Source: Bin5 sp965204705 (GTDB lineage Bacteria > Chloroflexota > Anaerolineae > Caldilineales > Caldilineaceae). Taken from it: a stretch of 64,000 nucleotides of DNA. The stretch spans positions 5,208,001-5,272,000 of the forward strand of contig OZ242006.1 of the NCBI GenBank assembly GCA_965204705.1. Reading direction: 5' to 3'. Made by a program: the position numbers and the translations under genes. Numbering within the stretch: position 1 is the first letter of the stretch; every line of letters starts with the position of its first letter. The notes under the pieces were generated by a model. That model was given only the letters and a program-made list of their open reading frames with translations, was not told where the DNA came from and did no database searches. This document shows, one piece after another, positions 36,833 through 48,819 of this stretch.

Positions 36833-37575
36833 TCAGGGTAGTGGCGCCTCATTCGAGATGATTGTCTTGATGCGGGCGTTGAGCAAGTTCCAGCGTTGGT
36901 TGACTCGTTCGAGGTCACCTTCGGCGATAACTGTGGCTTGTTCGGCGTGGGCTTTGATGGCACGAGCGTATTCGGACCGGTCGAGAACGGCATTCACGGC
37001 GTGCATCTGTCCGTCGATATCTGCTTTCAGTCTGATCTTGCCGGCTTCCTGATCCTCTGTGCGACTCAGGATATTTACGAATCCAACGAGGCTTGCATCG
37101 TGGCGCGGGCCGCGCTGGCGAAAGGCGCGCGCCGCCTCCCGCAGTACAGGCGCATCATCGTTGGAAAAACTGATGAGTTCGCGCGCTTTGGGCAGGGGCC
37201 GCGTGCGCGCCCAGACAAAGCTGACGTCCATTGTTGAGAAGGGTATGATCATCGTATCGAGAGCTTCGCAAAGGTTTGCGCTTACACCCTTGTCCACAGC
37301 TTCCGCAAAGGCGTCGGATTCCCCGCCAACCGTACTTTCAATTGCCTGGCGGGCAGCTTTGAGGGAGCCGGCCAGGTGTCTGGTTATCCTGCGCTCAACA
37401 GAGTCGTCCGGAAACTCGTGCGGGCTGGGATCCAGAGTCGGTTGCTGCGGCGGAGGCACAACCGGGGAAAGAAGCGTGATAACATAGCTGCCCTGGCCGG
37501 TCTGCCTCAAGCGCATCTGACGCAGATATGCGCGCGCCTCTTTGCTGGCGCCGACGCGAAAGAGAGGTTGCGGTC
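36833..37575 (-). pseudogene. Unknown protein partnered with DUF4365, 3' part (split by IS3 copy B)
   Basis: This is the C-terminal ~247 residues of a gene whose 5' part lies at 38840-39233. Reading across the insertion with one GTC duplication removed gives ...CSFYR then PQPLFRVGASKEARAYLRQM with no shift; the whole gene is 1134 nt, 377 residues. Visible features: YVITLLSPVVPPPQQPTLDP, RTRPLPKARELISFSNDDAP and a C-terminal coiled region (YARAIKAHAEQATVIAEGD). I do not recognise a family. The internal ATG at 37516 could start a truncated product, but it has no ribosome site. Confidence 0.85.
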
Positions 37576-37654
37576 TGAGCTTGGCCCCAAAAACTGGACC
37601 ACGAGCTAAGGTGTATAATGGAGCAATTCACCCAGCCTGTGGAGGGGCAGAACG

Positions 37655-37945
37655 ATGGTCAAGAAACGGCGGCGACACAGTGCGGCCTTCAAGTTTCGGG
37701 TTGCGCTGGAGGCGCTTGAAGGCAGCAAGACAATCAGTCAGTTATCGAGTGAACACGAGGTTCACGCCAACCTGATACGGGCCTGGAAACGGCAGTTGCA
37801 GGAAGACGGGCCCAAGGTCTTCGCGACCAACGGTGAACGCAAACAACGGGAGCAGGAGGCGCAGGAAGCAGAACTTTATGAACAGATCGGGCGGCTCAAG
37901 ATGGAACTTGAGTGGCTGAAAAAAAAAGTTGCCGGCTTCGGTTAG
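37655..37945 (+). CDS. IS3 family transposase OrfA (copy B)
   Basis: 96 residues, identical in sequence to OrfA of copy A, including the A9 run near its end. Confidence 0.95.
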   Translation: MVKKRRRHSAAFKFRVALEALEGSKTISQLSSEHEVHANLIRAWKRQLQEDGPKVFATNGERKQREQEAQEAELYEQIGRLKMELEWLKKKVAGFG

Positions 37946-37958
37946 GGAGAGGCGGCGC

Positions 37959-38765
37959 ATGGTCGATAGCAAGCATGCAGTCCTGAGTGTACGGAGGCAG
38001 TGCGAGTTGCTGGGACTGAGTCGGGCCTCCTTCTACTATCAAGCGGCTTCGGAGTCGGCTCTGAACCTGCAGTTGATGCGCCTGATTGACGAGCAATTCC
38101 TGCGTACGCCCTTCTATGGCTGGCCCAAGATGACAGCCTATCTGCGCCGGCTGGGCTACGCCATCAATGGCAAACGGGTCAGACGGCTGATGCGTCTGAT
38201 GGACATTCAAGCTATCTACCCCAGGAGAAGCAGCAGTTCTCCTGACAAAGGACACAAGCGCTATCCCTATCTGTTGCGCAACCTGCCGATTACCCATGTC
38301 AATCAAGTCTGGAGCGCTGACATCACCTATGTGCCGCTGCTGCGCGGCTTCATGTACCTGGTCGCGGTCATCGACTGGCATAGTCGCTATGTGCTCGCCT
38401 GGCAGCTCTCCAACACCCTGGACGGTCTCTTCTGTCTCGATGCCTTGCGCCTGGCGCTTAGCAAGGGTCAGCCCAAGATCTTCAACACCGACCAGGGCGC
38501 ACAGTTCACGGCCGATGCCTTCACCACCTGCTTGCTTGCAGCCAACATCCAGGTCAGCATGGACGGCCGCGGCCGCGCCCTCGACAACGTCTTCTGCGAA
38601 CGCCTGTGGCGCAGCGTCAAATATGAGAACATCTATCTCAACCAGTATGACACGGTGCCTCAGCTGCATACCGGGCTGACCGCCTATTTCGACTTCTACA
38701 ACCATGAACGACCACATCAAAGTCTCAACTATCGCACACCCGCTGAAGAGCACTTTGTGCTCTGA
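37959..38765 (+). CDS. IS3 family transposase OrfB (copy B)
   Basis: 268 residues, identical to OrfB of copy A; DDE residues intact. Confidence 0.95.
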   Translation: MVDSKHAVLSVRRQCELLGLSRASFYYQAASESALNLQLMRLIDEQFLRTPFYGWPKMTAYLRRLGYAINGKRVRRLMRLMDIQAIYPRRSSSSPDKGHKRYPYLLRNLPITHVNQVWSADITYVPLLRGFMYLVAVIDWHSRYVLAWQLSNTLDGLFCLDALRLALSKGQPKIFNTDQGAQFTADAFTTCLLAANIQVSMDGRGRALDNVFCERLWRSVKYENIYLNQYDTVPQLHTGLTAYFDFYNHERPHQSLNYRTPAEEHFVL

Positions 38766-38839
38766 TCAGAATCTAGCGCATCCTTTTGGATGCACCTTAT
38801 TTTTCCCATTTCGTGGTCTAGACATTGGGGCCAACCATA

Positions 38840-39233
38840 GTCTGTAAAAGGAGCAGGCGGCGGCAAGAACAAGCTCGCTGGCTCCACGCACGAGGTCGAC
38901 CCCTTCGTTCATGGAGACTGTCCCATCATCGCTACCGGCGACCCGCATCCGGATAACGTCCCGATCAGCTGTAACCAGGTTACGATAGAGGGTGAGTTCG
39001 TCCACGCCGGCGACGCGCGCGAAGATCTCGATGAGTGTTAACACCACGCTTGCATAGTCAGCGAGATTTTCCGTTCGAGGCAGAATGATCTCCGGCAGCC
39101 CGCCGGCTACGTATATATCAGAGAATTCGCCGTAGGATTCCGCCTTTGACCATCCTTCGGCGCGGGCGTAAGCCGAAAGCGCTGCAGGGGAGACAGCCAA
39201 CAACGCGTCTCTGTCCTGTATACCGGCTTTCAT
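38840..39233 (-). pseudogene. Unknown protein partnered with DUF4365, 5' part
   Basis: The ATG at 39233 overlaps the stop of the DUF4365 gene as ATGA and has AGGGAG upstream. The visible 131 residues include LLAVSPAALSAYARAEGWSK, SDIYVAGGLPEIILPRTENL and ASVVLTLIEIFARVAGVDEL. The frame enters IS3 copy B after CSFYR. Translational coupling to a DUF4365 protein says that the two worked together. Confidence 0.85.
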
Positions 39234-39341
39234 TGGATGCTCCCTTGCCGAGACCGTTCCATCAACATATGGTTGGCCCCAATGTCTAGACCACGAAATG
39301 GGAAAAATAAGGTGCATCCAAAAGGATGCGCTAGATTCTGA

Positions 39342-40148
39342 TCAGAGCACAAAGTGCTCTTCAGCGGGTGTGCGATAGTTGAGACTTTGATGTGGTCGTT
39401 CATGGTTGTAGAAGTCGAAATAGGCGGTCAGCCCGGTATGCAGCTGAGGCACCGTGTCATACTGGTTGAGATAGATGTTCTCATATTTGACGCTGCGCCA
39501 CAGGCGTTCGCAGAAGACGTTGTCGAGGGCGCGGCCGCGGCCGTCCATGCTGACCTGGATGTTGGCTGCAAGCAAGCAGGTGGTGAAGGCATCGGCCGTG
39601 AACTGTGCGCCCTGGTCGGTGTTGAAGATCTTGGGCTGACCCTTGCTAAGCGCCAGGCGCAAGGCATCGAGACAGAAGAGACCGTCCAGGGTGTTGGAGA
39701 GCTGCCAGGCGAGCACATAGCGACTATGCCAGTCGATGACCGCGACCAGGTACATGAAGCCGCGCAGCAGCGGCACATAGGTGATGTCAGCGCTCCAGAC
39801 TTGATTGACATGGGTAATCGGCAGGTTGCGCAACAGATAGGGATAGCGCTTGTGTCCTTTGTCAGGAGAACTGCTGCTTCTCCTGGGGTAGATAGCTTGA
39901 ATGTCCATCAGACGCATCAGCCGTCTGACCCGTTTGCCATTGATGGCGTAGCCCAGCCGGCGCAGATAGGCTGTCATCTTGGGCCAGCCATAGAAGGGCG
40001 TACGCAGGAATTGCTCGTCAATCAGGCGCATCAACTGCAGGTTCAGAGCCGACTCCGAAGCCGCTTGATAGTAGAAGGAGGCCCGACTCAGTCCCAGCAA
40101 CTCGCACTGCCTCCGTACACTCAGGACTGCATGCTTGCTATCGACCAT
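39342..40148 (-). CDS. IS3 family transposase OrfB (copy C)
   Basis: 268 residues, identical to the OrfB of copies A and B. Confidence 0.95.
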   Translation of the reverse strand: MVDSKHAVLSVRRQCELLGLSRASFYYQAASESALNLQLMRLIDEQFLRTPFYGWPKMTAYLRRLGYAINGKRVRRLMRLMDIQAIYPRRSSSSPDKGHKRYPYLLRNLPITHVNQVWSADITYVPLLRGFMYLVAVIDWHSRYVLAWQLSNTLDGLFCLDALRLALSKGQPKIFNTDQGAQFTADAFTTCLLAANIQVSMDGRGRALDNVFCERLWRSVKYENIYLNQYDTVPQLHTGLTAYFDFYNHERPHQSLNYRTPAEEHFVL

Positions 40149-40161
40149 GCGCCGCCTCTCC

Positions 40162-40452
40162 CTAACCGAAGCCGGCAACTTTTTTTTTCAGCCACTCAAG
40201 TTCCATCTTGAGCCGCCCGATCTGTTCATAAAGTTCTGCTTCCTGCGCCTCCTGCTCCCGTTGTTTGCGTTCACCGTTGGTCGCGAAGACCTTGGGCCCG
40301 TCTTCCTGCAACTGCCGTTTCCAGGCCCGTATCAGGTTGGCGTGAACCTCGTGTTCACTCGATAACTGACTGATTGTCTTGCTGCCTTCAAGCGCCTCCA
40401 GCGCAACCCGAAACTTGAAGGCCGCACTGTGTCGCCGCCGTTTCTTGACCAT
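40162..40452 (-). CDS. IS3 family transposase OrfA (copy C)
   Basis: 96 residues, identical to the OrfA of copies A and B. Confidence 0.95.
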   Translation of the reverse strand: MVKKRRRHSAAFKFRVALEALEGSKTISQLSSEHEVHANLIRAWKRQLQEDGPKVFATNGERKQREQEAQEAELYEQIGRLKMELEWLKKKVAGFG

Positions 40453-40534
40453 CGTTCTGCCCCTCCACAGGCTGGGTGAATTGCTCCATTATACACCTTA
40501 GCTCGTGGTCCAGTTTTTGGGGCCAAGCTCAACA

Positions 40535-40812
40535 TGCGCAGATTGTCAACGTTGAACAGATTCTGTTCAGGGATATGAACGGTGATGGACGACTCGTTGT
40601 CCGTCCCGTCATGCCGCCTAAGATTAGTTCACCGGCCGTTATTGTCAGCCACATTGCCTGGTCTCTTGGCAGATCGAGCACAACGAGCAGGCGCGGCGTT
40701 TTGAGCGGAAGATACAGAAGTTTATGGCTCTCTGACTTGAGCGGATAATGAAAGAATCCTTTCGAAGGGTTGGACAGGCTTATCGTCGCTTTTGATTGAA
40801 AGTGTATGGCTG
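40535..40812 (-). pseudogene. DUF4365 protein, C-terminal remnant
   Basis: Minus-strand reading gives FFHYPLKSESHKLLYLPLKT, PRLLVVLDLPRDQAMWLTIT and AGELILGG, the late part of a DUF4365 domain. The family then has a CAYW-like segment, which is missing here, and the frame shifts: the continuation TDNESSITVHIPEQNLFNVD is in another frame. Across copy C it ends LRMLMERSRQGSIQ with a TGA at 39230-39232 that overlaps the next gene's ATG. The 5' half is absent and an IS3 3'-end relic abuts the break. So the gene was damaged at least three times. DUF4365 is a nuclease-like fold often seen with defence genes. Confidence 0.75.
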
Positions 40813-40877
40813 GACGCATCCGTCTGGATGCACCTCTTTTATCCCGTTACGTGGTCTAGCAATTGGGGCCAACCATA
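40813..40877 (+). mobile_element. IS3 3'-end relic
   Basis: GACGCATCCGTCTGGATGCAC and CACGTGGTC-like TTACGTGGTCTAGCAATTGG, GGCCAACCATA match the last ~65 bp of the IS3 element. Confidence 0.85.
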
Positions 40878-40971
40878 CTCATCACTGAACACCTTTGTTT
40901 GCTGGAGAATTTTGGTTGGAGAACTTCCATTCTACCAGCTTGGTAAGGAGCTCACTTACTCCGAATTCAGG

Positions 40972-41841
40972 TTAATTTGAGGTTCTCTGCATGAATGGTT
41001 GCAGTTGAGATTTGGACCGCGCGGCAATAGACTCGCTTTGTTCAAACGAAGCACTGTTGATTTCCTGAACTTCCGTCGGACCAAGTGGCAGCAGGTACTC
41101 CCTATCAGGAAACGCTGTAAGACTTATAGCAACGTCATAGGATATGGGAAACCACGTGCCTGACAGTGCGTCATTCTCTGCCTGTGAGGCGATTACGACG
41201 GCGGCGCAACTTCCCAAGATGAATTCTGGGCCCGAATTCTGGATGACGCCAATCAGCAAGCCAACTTCGTGTGCAAAGCGCTCCAACTCGCTGTTAACTT
41301 GTGGTGGCAAACCAGCGGCAAAGGTTGCTAAGTTATTGTGCCTTGCCATTCCCTTTACATTGGCCCACTGGGGATCCAGATCAAATGCCCTTTTGTCGAG
41401 AGCAGGAAAGCCTCCTTCTTGGAGCACGAGATTTATTGCATCATCCAGGGCTTGCTCGGAGCCAAGCTCACTCAGTATGCGGGTGGCGTGCTCGGGAGTG
41501 CGGAGGAGGGACGTAAAGAAGAACTGCTTCCAAGCATACCAGTGGTCAGGAGGGAGTTTAGGGTGGTCCCCTGCCCGTGCAGATTGAATTATCTTTTTTA
41601 ACACAGGTGCAGCGGCGTTCTCGATTTCGCTGAGCTTCTTCTCAGCTTCGAAGTTATCTTGCTCCCCGCCATCACCGTAACGGACGTAGCGTCTCTTTTC
41701 CACGAAGACGTTTACCGCCTTAGTCTTGAAATATGTGCCCGTTTCCTTGCCAAAAACATGGAGGCGCCGGCTAGTGTCTGCGAAATTTCGAACTACGAAT
41801 TCTGCAACATAGTGATTTCGTCTGGACAGATTCGAGCCCAA
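40972..41841 (-). CDS. DUF4238 domain protein
   Basis: 289 residues if started at the TTG at 41841, which has a perfect AAGGAGG five bases upstream; longer in-frame options (ATG 41865, GTG 41931) have no such site. RRNHYVAEFVVRNFADTSRR and KTKAVNVFVEKRRYVRYGDG are the DUF4238 start (HYVPrFyLrnF). The middle includes WYAWKQFFFTSLLRTPEHAT and the end SGTWFPISYDVAISLTAFPD, REYLLPLG, also as in DUF4238. These proteins are common in defence islands; the biochemical role is unknown. Confidence 0.8.
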   Translation of the reverse strand: MGSNLSRRNHYVAEFVVRNFADTSRRLHVFGKETGTYFKTKAVNVFVEKRRYVRYGDGGEQDNFEAEKKLSEIENAAAPVLKKIIQSARAGDHPKLPPDHWYAWKQFFFTSLLRTPEHATRILSELGSEQALDDAINLVLQEGGFPALDKRAFDLDPQWANVKGMARHNNLATFAAGLPPQVNSELERFAHEVGLLIGVIQNSGPEFILGSCAAVVIASQAENDALSGTWFPISYDVAISLTAFPDREYLLPLGPTEVQEINSASFEQSESIAARSKSQLQPFMQRTSN

Positions 41842-42156
41842 TGAAACCTCCTTTCTGGTGGGCATTTCTTTGTCATCGCCAGAGTGAAAAGCTCGGATTG
41901 AACGAGTAATGCTTTGTGCTGAAAGCTTCACCGCCCCATACGATGTTTGGTGTCGTATTCGATGGACTCAATAAATGATTTTGTCGGGAGCAGGGTCCTC
42001 GATGGCGACCTGCCTGACAGTCTCGAGATTACCCAGTTGGTGCGCGGTGTCATGGATTTCCAGGCCACCGGAACGGTGCCCCACACCGTAAGCTAAGGCA
42101 TTTCCCGTTGCAATACGTCTTGTTGTGTAAACATTGTGACCGATCAGTCACTTCTG

Positions 42157-42651
42157 TTACCATCGGTCCCTACCACTAGACGAGAATATTAGGCCCTCCA
42201 TTTCAGAAAAATCGATGGTGAAGCTATCTGTTTTTTCGTCTCCAATTGTCCCTCGATAGGTTGCTCTGATCTCAATTGGTGGGCCCAACTCTGGTCTCCC
42301 AGCCAGCCTCGCCAGTAAGAATCGGCGTTCTCCACTAGGTTCCAGACAATTAAGCCCGTTCTTGAATGGGCCAAGGTCGGAGAGCATACTGCCCTTTCGG
42401 AATTCGAAATCTGGCTCGACTTCAAATTTGATGTCCAGAGCAGGACCACCTCCGACATTCTTGATGCGAAGGTCAATGTCGCCTATCTCCCCCTCGCGGG
42501 AGTGGTATGTTAATGTAACCATAGGTTCAGTTTGCGCCTCTCTCATTCGTCTGGTTTCGTTCACCAGATGCCAAGTCAGGATCGCATAAGCCACTGTAGA
42601 AAGGGCGACTACCCCACTGAAGAGCACCAGCCAAAAGTCTGTGGGTGTCAT
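42157..42651 (-). CDS. Small membrane-anchored protein, unknown
   Basis: 164 residues from an ATG with GGAGG five bases upstream. One N-terminal helix (FWLVLFSGVVALSTVAYAIL) is followed by TWHLVNETRRMREAQTEPMV and a beta-rich soluble domain (IDLRIKNVGGGPALDIKFEV). This architecture is common in small bacterial proteins of unknown function. It is next to the TIR gene (168 bp) on the same strand. Confidence 0.7.
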   Translation of the reverse strand: MTPTDFWLVLFSGVVALSTVAYAILTWHLVNETRRMREAQTEPMVTLTYHSREGEIGDIDLRIKNVGGGPALDIKFEVEPDFEFRKGSMLSDLGPFKNGLNCLEPSGERRFLLARLAGRPELGPPIEIRATYRGTIGDEKTDSFTIDFSEMEGLIFSSSGRDRW

Positions 42652-42819
42652 AGGTACCTCCTAACCAAGCGAAATTCAGTCATAGACCATTATGAGCCTC
42701 AAATGAGACCAAGATCGTTTGAATTTCGTGAGATTAGGAGAGATTCCTGTGTCTCAATTGTGAATTCGTGGCGAAAGGTGGTGACTTCAGGTGGAACCCA
42801 TATCTGCCTTGCTGGGCCA

Positions 42820-44031
42820 TCACCCCGAGAGCGGACAGATCCCATCGAATTCGATAACAAGTGGCTCAACATTGGTATATCGCCGGTGGCGACGTCCTCT
42901 GAATCTAACCTGCAACTGCTCTGGACTCAAGAGTTCGAATTCCAGTTCGAGTATATCTTCGACGGTTCCCGAAAGCTTCAAAAAGAAGACAGAAGCTAAA
43001 CGGACAAATTTCAGAAACCTCCCTGCCGTGTTTCCGAAATTCCGATAGAGGTTAGGAATGGGGGACTCAAGAACCTGAATTCTGGTTTCATTTTGTGACA
43101 AACCAAATCCACGGACAAATGACTCCAACATTTCTTGATAGGGTGCATTGACTTGATGCGATGAAAGACTGTTAGCTGTGGGATTTTCATTAAGCAGTAT
43201 CCTTCTTGCTCGCATTTCAGCGATCTGATCTGCCGAGACATCCCCGATAGCCATTTCACTTGTGAAACTGGCGGTTTGGCTGCTACCAATGTTCTTCAGA
43301 ACGACTTTCCATATGGTTTGTGAGCCGGAAGTGCTTTGTATAACCTCTTGTGGGCTCACCCATGCGGCGTCATCTTGTAGCGCCATAGCAAAAGCGTCGC
43401 GAGCGGATCCACCATAAGGACTATTCCTCAAGGAACGGAGGAATGCAGCTTCTTCGGTGGTTTCAGGAAGAAGGTCAAGAGAAATCTCGGTTGAATTCCA
43501 TAGCGCATTTTGAAACGGAATAAAGCATTGGATATTGTCTCTTGTCCATATCATCACGAAATCGTTTAGATCTTCCTGGACTGAAGTCGTAGTCAGCTTT
43601 TCTGTCTGTATTGGCAAAGTTGTGCCCGACAGCTTCTGTTCCAATGCCTGACAGACTTCCTCAATTGACACCTCACGCAGATCAAGATACCCAATCGTCG
43701 ACAAGATCCCTGGGATCTCAGTATCGTCCAACCGCACTGGAAGTATATACTCCCTGTTTTCCACAAACGCCCGCGCCTGAGCACTTTCGCGTTCGTGTCG
43801 CGTCCATAACTTCCTTGCATAGCTCTTTGACAGGAACATTACGCAGAAGCGCGCCTTATCCTTGTAAACCGATGACAGGTGGTCGTAAAGATTTTTGCCC
43901 CAAAGTTCTGCCTGCTCGTACTCGTCGTAAAAGACTGTATAGCAGCCAGATTTGAGAAGAACCGCCAACGCCTTGGCGTGTCTTCGATCTTCCCCAGCGA
44001 AGGACAAGGCAACATCAAACTCCCTTTCCAT
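42820..44031 (-). CDS. TIR-domain effector-like protein
   Basis: 403 residues. The N-terminal ~140 residues are a bacterial TIR domain: EREFDVALSFAGEDRRHAKA, VFYDEYEQAELWGKNLYDHL, ARFCVMFLSKSYARKLWTRH, ERESAQARAFVENREYILPV, and RLDDTEIPGILSTIGYLDLR. The glutamate in WTRHERESAQ is in the place of the NADase catalytic Glu of this family. Many such TIR domains degrade NAD+ or make cyclic ADP-ribose signals. The C-terminal ~260 residues (WTRDNIQCFIPFQNALWN ...) are not recognised and may sense the trigger. It is single, followed downstream by the small membrane protein and DUF4238. Confidence 0.88.
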   Translation of the reverse strand: MEREFDVALSFAGEDRRHAKALAVLLKSGCYTVFYDEYEQAELWGKNLYDHLSSVYKDKARFCVMFLSKSYARKLWTRHERESAQARAFVENREYILPVRLDDTEIPGILSTIGYLDLREVSIEEVCQALEQKLSGTTLPIQTEKLTTTSVQEDLNDFVMIWTRDNIQCFIPFQNALWNSTEISLDLLPETTEEAAFLRSLRNSPYGGSARDAFAMALQDDAAWVSPQEVIQSTSGSQTIWKVVLKNIGSSQTASFTSEMAIGDVSADQIAEMRARRILLNENPTANSLSSHQVNAPYQEMLESFVRGFGLSQNETRIQVLESPIPNLYRNFGNTAGRFLKFVRLASVFFLKLSGTVEDILELEFELLSPEQLQVRFRGRRHRRYTNVEPLVIEFDGICPLSG

Positions 44032-44214
44032 TTCCCTATCGCTCCTTCACTACGCTCGTTGACTTGTACCCTCGGCACTGAATCTCAACTACGATTTAAG
44101 CCAAAGAAGGCTCTCTTGTCAAAATTACACATAGGGGATTGGAACGTATATTCTTCCGCGACACACCCTTACCCGCAATGTCAGGAGACATTTTGTCGTC
44201 GATGCAGTGATGAA

Positions 44215-44318
44215 GTGGGCTCCATAAACTGGACCACAAGCTAAGGTATACAATGGAGCAATTCACCAAGCCTGTGGAGGGGCATCACGATGGTTAAGAA
44301 ACAGCGGTCTACTCGCTT
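44215..44318 (+). mobile_element. IS3 5'-end relic next to hsdR
   Basis: CCATAAACTGGACCACAAGC, TAAGGTATACAATGGAGCAA and TGTGGAGGGGCATCACGATG match the first ~100 bp of the IS3 element including the orfA start. It ends 4 bp from the hsdR stop. Confidence 0.85.
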
Positions 44319-44322
44319 CGCT

Positions 44323-47484
<3,162 letters not shown>

Positions 47485-47531
47485 TGCGTTGCAAGAGTCC
47501 GTTCTTGTATTTCGTCTGTGAACATCAAATG

Positions 47532-47684
47532 GTTTTGTGTTTCACAAAACGCCATTTTTGAAACACAACGTCATTAGTGTTTCATAGATGAAACTCACAA
47601 CACCTTTTGTTCATCTATACACATCAAATCAATTTGTTGTTAATGAAAGGGCGTTTCACTAACAACAAAGCTGTTTGTTGTTAG
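47532..47684. promoter_or_regulatory. Palindrome cluster between Fic and hsdR
   Basis: Four inverted repeats: GTTTTGTG-TTT-CACAAAAC (47532-47550); GTGTTTCA...TGAAACAC (47537-47566); GTTTCAT-AG-ATGAAAC (47578-47593); CTAACAACAAA-GCTG-TTTGTTGTTAG (47659-47684), whose left arm also pairs with TTGTTGTTA at 47634. TGAAAGGGCGTTTCA at 47644-47658 is a further pair. Two motif classes, TTTCA/TGAAA and TTGTTGTTA/TAACAACAA, alternate. They look like operators controlling hsdR rather than a terminator, since no T-tract follows. Confidence 0.6.
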
Positions 47685-47694
47685 TAGACTAAGC

Positions 47695-48819
47695 TCAAAA
47701 CAGGTTGCGCCCTTCTACTATGTTCAGCAGGTCGGCGAAAGCCAGGATTGCAGGTTGGCGACCTCTTGTCTTTCTAAACTCCTTCAGCAAGCCGCGATCC
47801 CTGAGAACGCGCAGGATAGATCTGGCTGTCGGTTCGGGGATACCTGAACTGTTTACAAAGTCAGTTGTCTGAAATACCGGTCTCGTGAATATGTAGTCAA
47901 GCGCCCGCCCACTGTACTGGGAATGGGTCGCCTCAACAATCCGTTCTTTGCGTGCATCGTATAGCTCCAGCAAGTCGTGGATTTTCTGCTGGTTTGCACG
48001 CGCCTGCTCCATCAGCGCGGTGAGGAAGAACGCGCACCATCCGGTCCAATCATCATCTCGTGACACTGCAAGCAAACGTTCGTAATACTCATCTCGATGG
48101 CGCTCAAGATATTCGCTGATGTAGAAGCCGGGCGACGACAGGAGATCTTTGGTAAGCATGAAAAGGGGAACGAGCAACCGGCCCATCCGTCCGTTCCCGT
48201 CCATGAAAGGATGAATGGCTTCAAATTCTGCGTGGAGAACCGCGAGTTGTACAAGCGTATCCGGCGCCCCGTCATGTATATAGAACTCCAGTCCATCCAT
48301 GGCCGAGTTCAAATCTTCGACCGGACGGGGGATGTACCGGGCCGTTTCAATCGTTGAGCCTGGCGGGCCAATCCAACAGGTGTCGGGCAGGCGGCGATAT
48401 TTGCCGGGCGCTTTGTTATGTCCCCGCACGCCCTGCATCAGAACCTCATGTGTCTGCCGGATGAGTCGCTGGGATAGCGGGATATCCTGCAATATGTCGA
48501 TTGCGGCATAAAGCGCTAATCGATAATTCAGAACCTCACGACTGTCGGTTTTCGCCGGTGTGCTCTCGTCGGACAGGTTTCCTTCCGCTTCAAATGTCAG
48601 CAGTTCGGTCAGGGTTGTCTGTGTGCCTTCTATGCGGCTGGACAGGACAGCTTCTTGCGAGGCGAGGGGGGAGAGAAGCACGTTAGCATTGGGTAGCCCT
48701 TTCAGCATCCCCTCGTAGCCGGCTACCGCAGCATGGGCCGGGCCGATCAGCGGCAACAGCCGCTGCCAGTCCAGGTTCTGCGGTGGAAAGTGTCCTGCGC
48801 GGTATCGTACCGGTGTCAT
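47695..48819 (-). CDS. Fic family protein (class II, wHTH)
   Basis: 374 residues. The Fic motif HPFMDGNGRMGR is at 203-214 and the inhibitory helix motif SSRIEG (Ser60, Glu64, Gly65) at the N-terminus, the class II arrangement. The N-terminal region LLPLIGPAHAAVAGYEGML and the C-terminal winged helix (EPTARSILRVLRDRGLLKEF) are standard for this group. Fic proteins usually transfer AMP to a hydroxyl residue of a target protein. In RM loci Fic genes are frequent hitchhikers. It lies upstream of hsdR with the palindrome cluster between. Confidence 0.95.
   Translation of the reverse strand: MTPVRYRAGHFPPQNLDWQRLLPLIGPAHAAVAGYEGMLKGLPNANVLLSPLASQEAVLSSRIEGTQTTLTELLTFEAEGNLSDESTPAKTDSREVLNYRLALYAAIDILQDIPLSQRLIRQTHEVLMQGVRGHNKAPGKYRRLPDTCWIGPPGSTIETARYIPRPVEDLNSAMDGLEFYIHDGAPDTLVQLAVLHAEFEAIHPFMDGNGRMGRLLVPLFMLTKDLLSSPGFYISEYLERHRDEYYERLLAVSRDDDWTGWCAFFLTALMEQARANQQKIHDLLELYDARKERIVEATHSQYSGRALDYIFTRPVFQTTDFVNSSGIPEPTARSILRVLRDRGLLKEFRKTRGRQPAILAFADLLNIVEGRNLF

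Larger units (their letters stand above)
37576..38839 (+). mobile_element. IS3-family element, copy B
   Basis: 1264 bp with the same ends as copy A. Target duplication GTC at 37573-37575 and 38840-38842. It is inserted in the minus-strand unknown gene, antisense to it. Confidence 0.95.
39268..40531 (-). mobile_element. IS3-family element, copy C (inverted)
   Basis: 1264 bp in the opposite orientation to copies A and B. Target duplication ACA at 39265-39267 and 40532-40534. It sits in the last codons of the DUF4365 gene. Confidence 0.95.

Noticed and set aside
37516..37575. Separate short gene starting at the internal Met of the 3' half of the IS3-split gene
   Set aside because: Removing the IS and one GTC restores a single continuous frame, and the internal ATG has no ribosome site.
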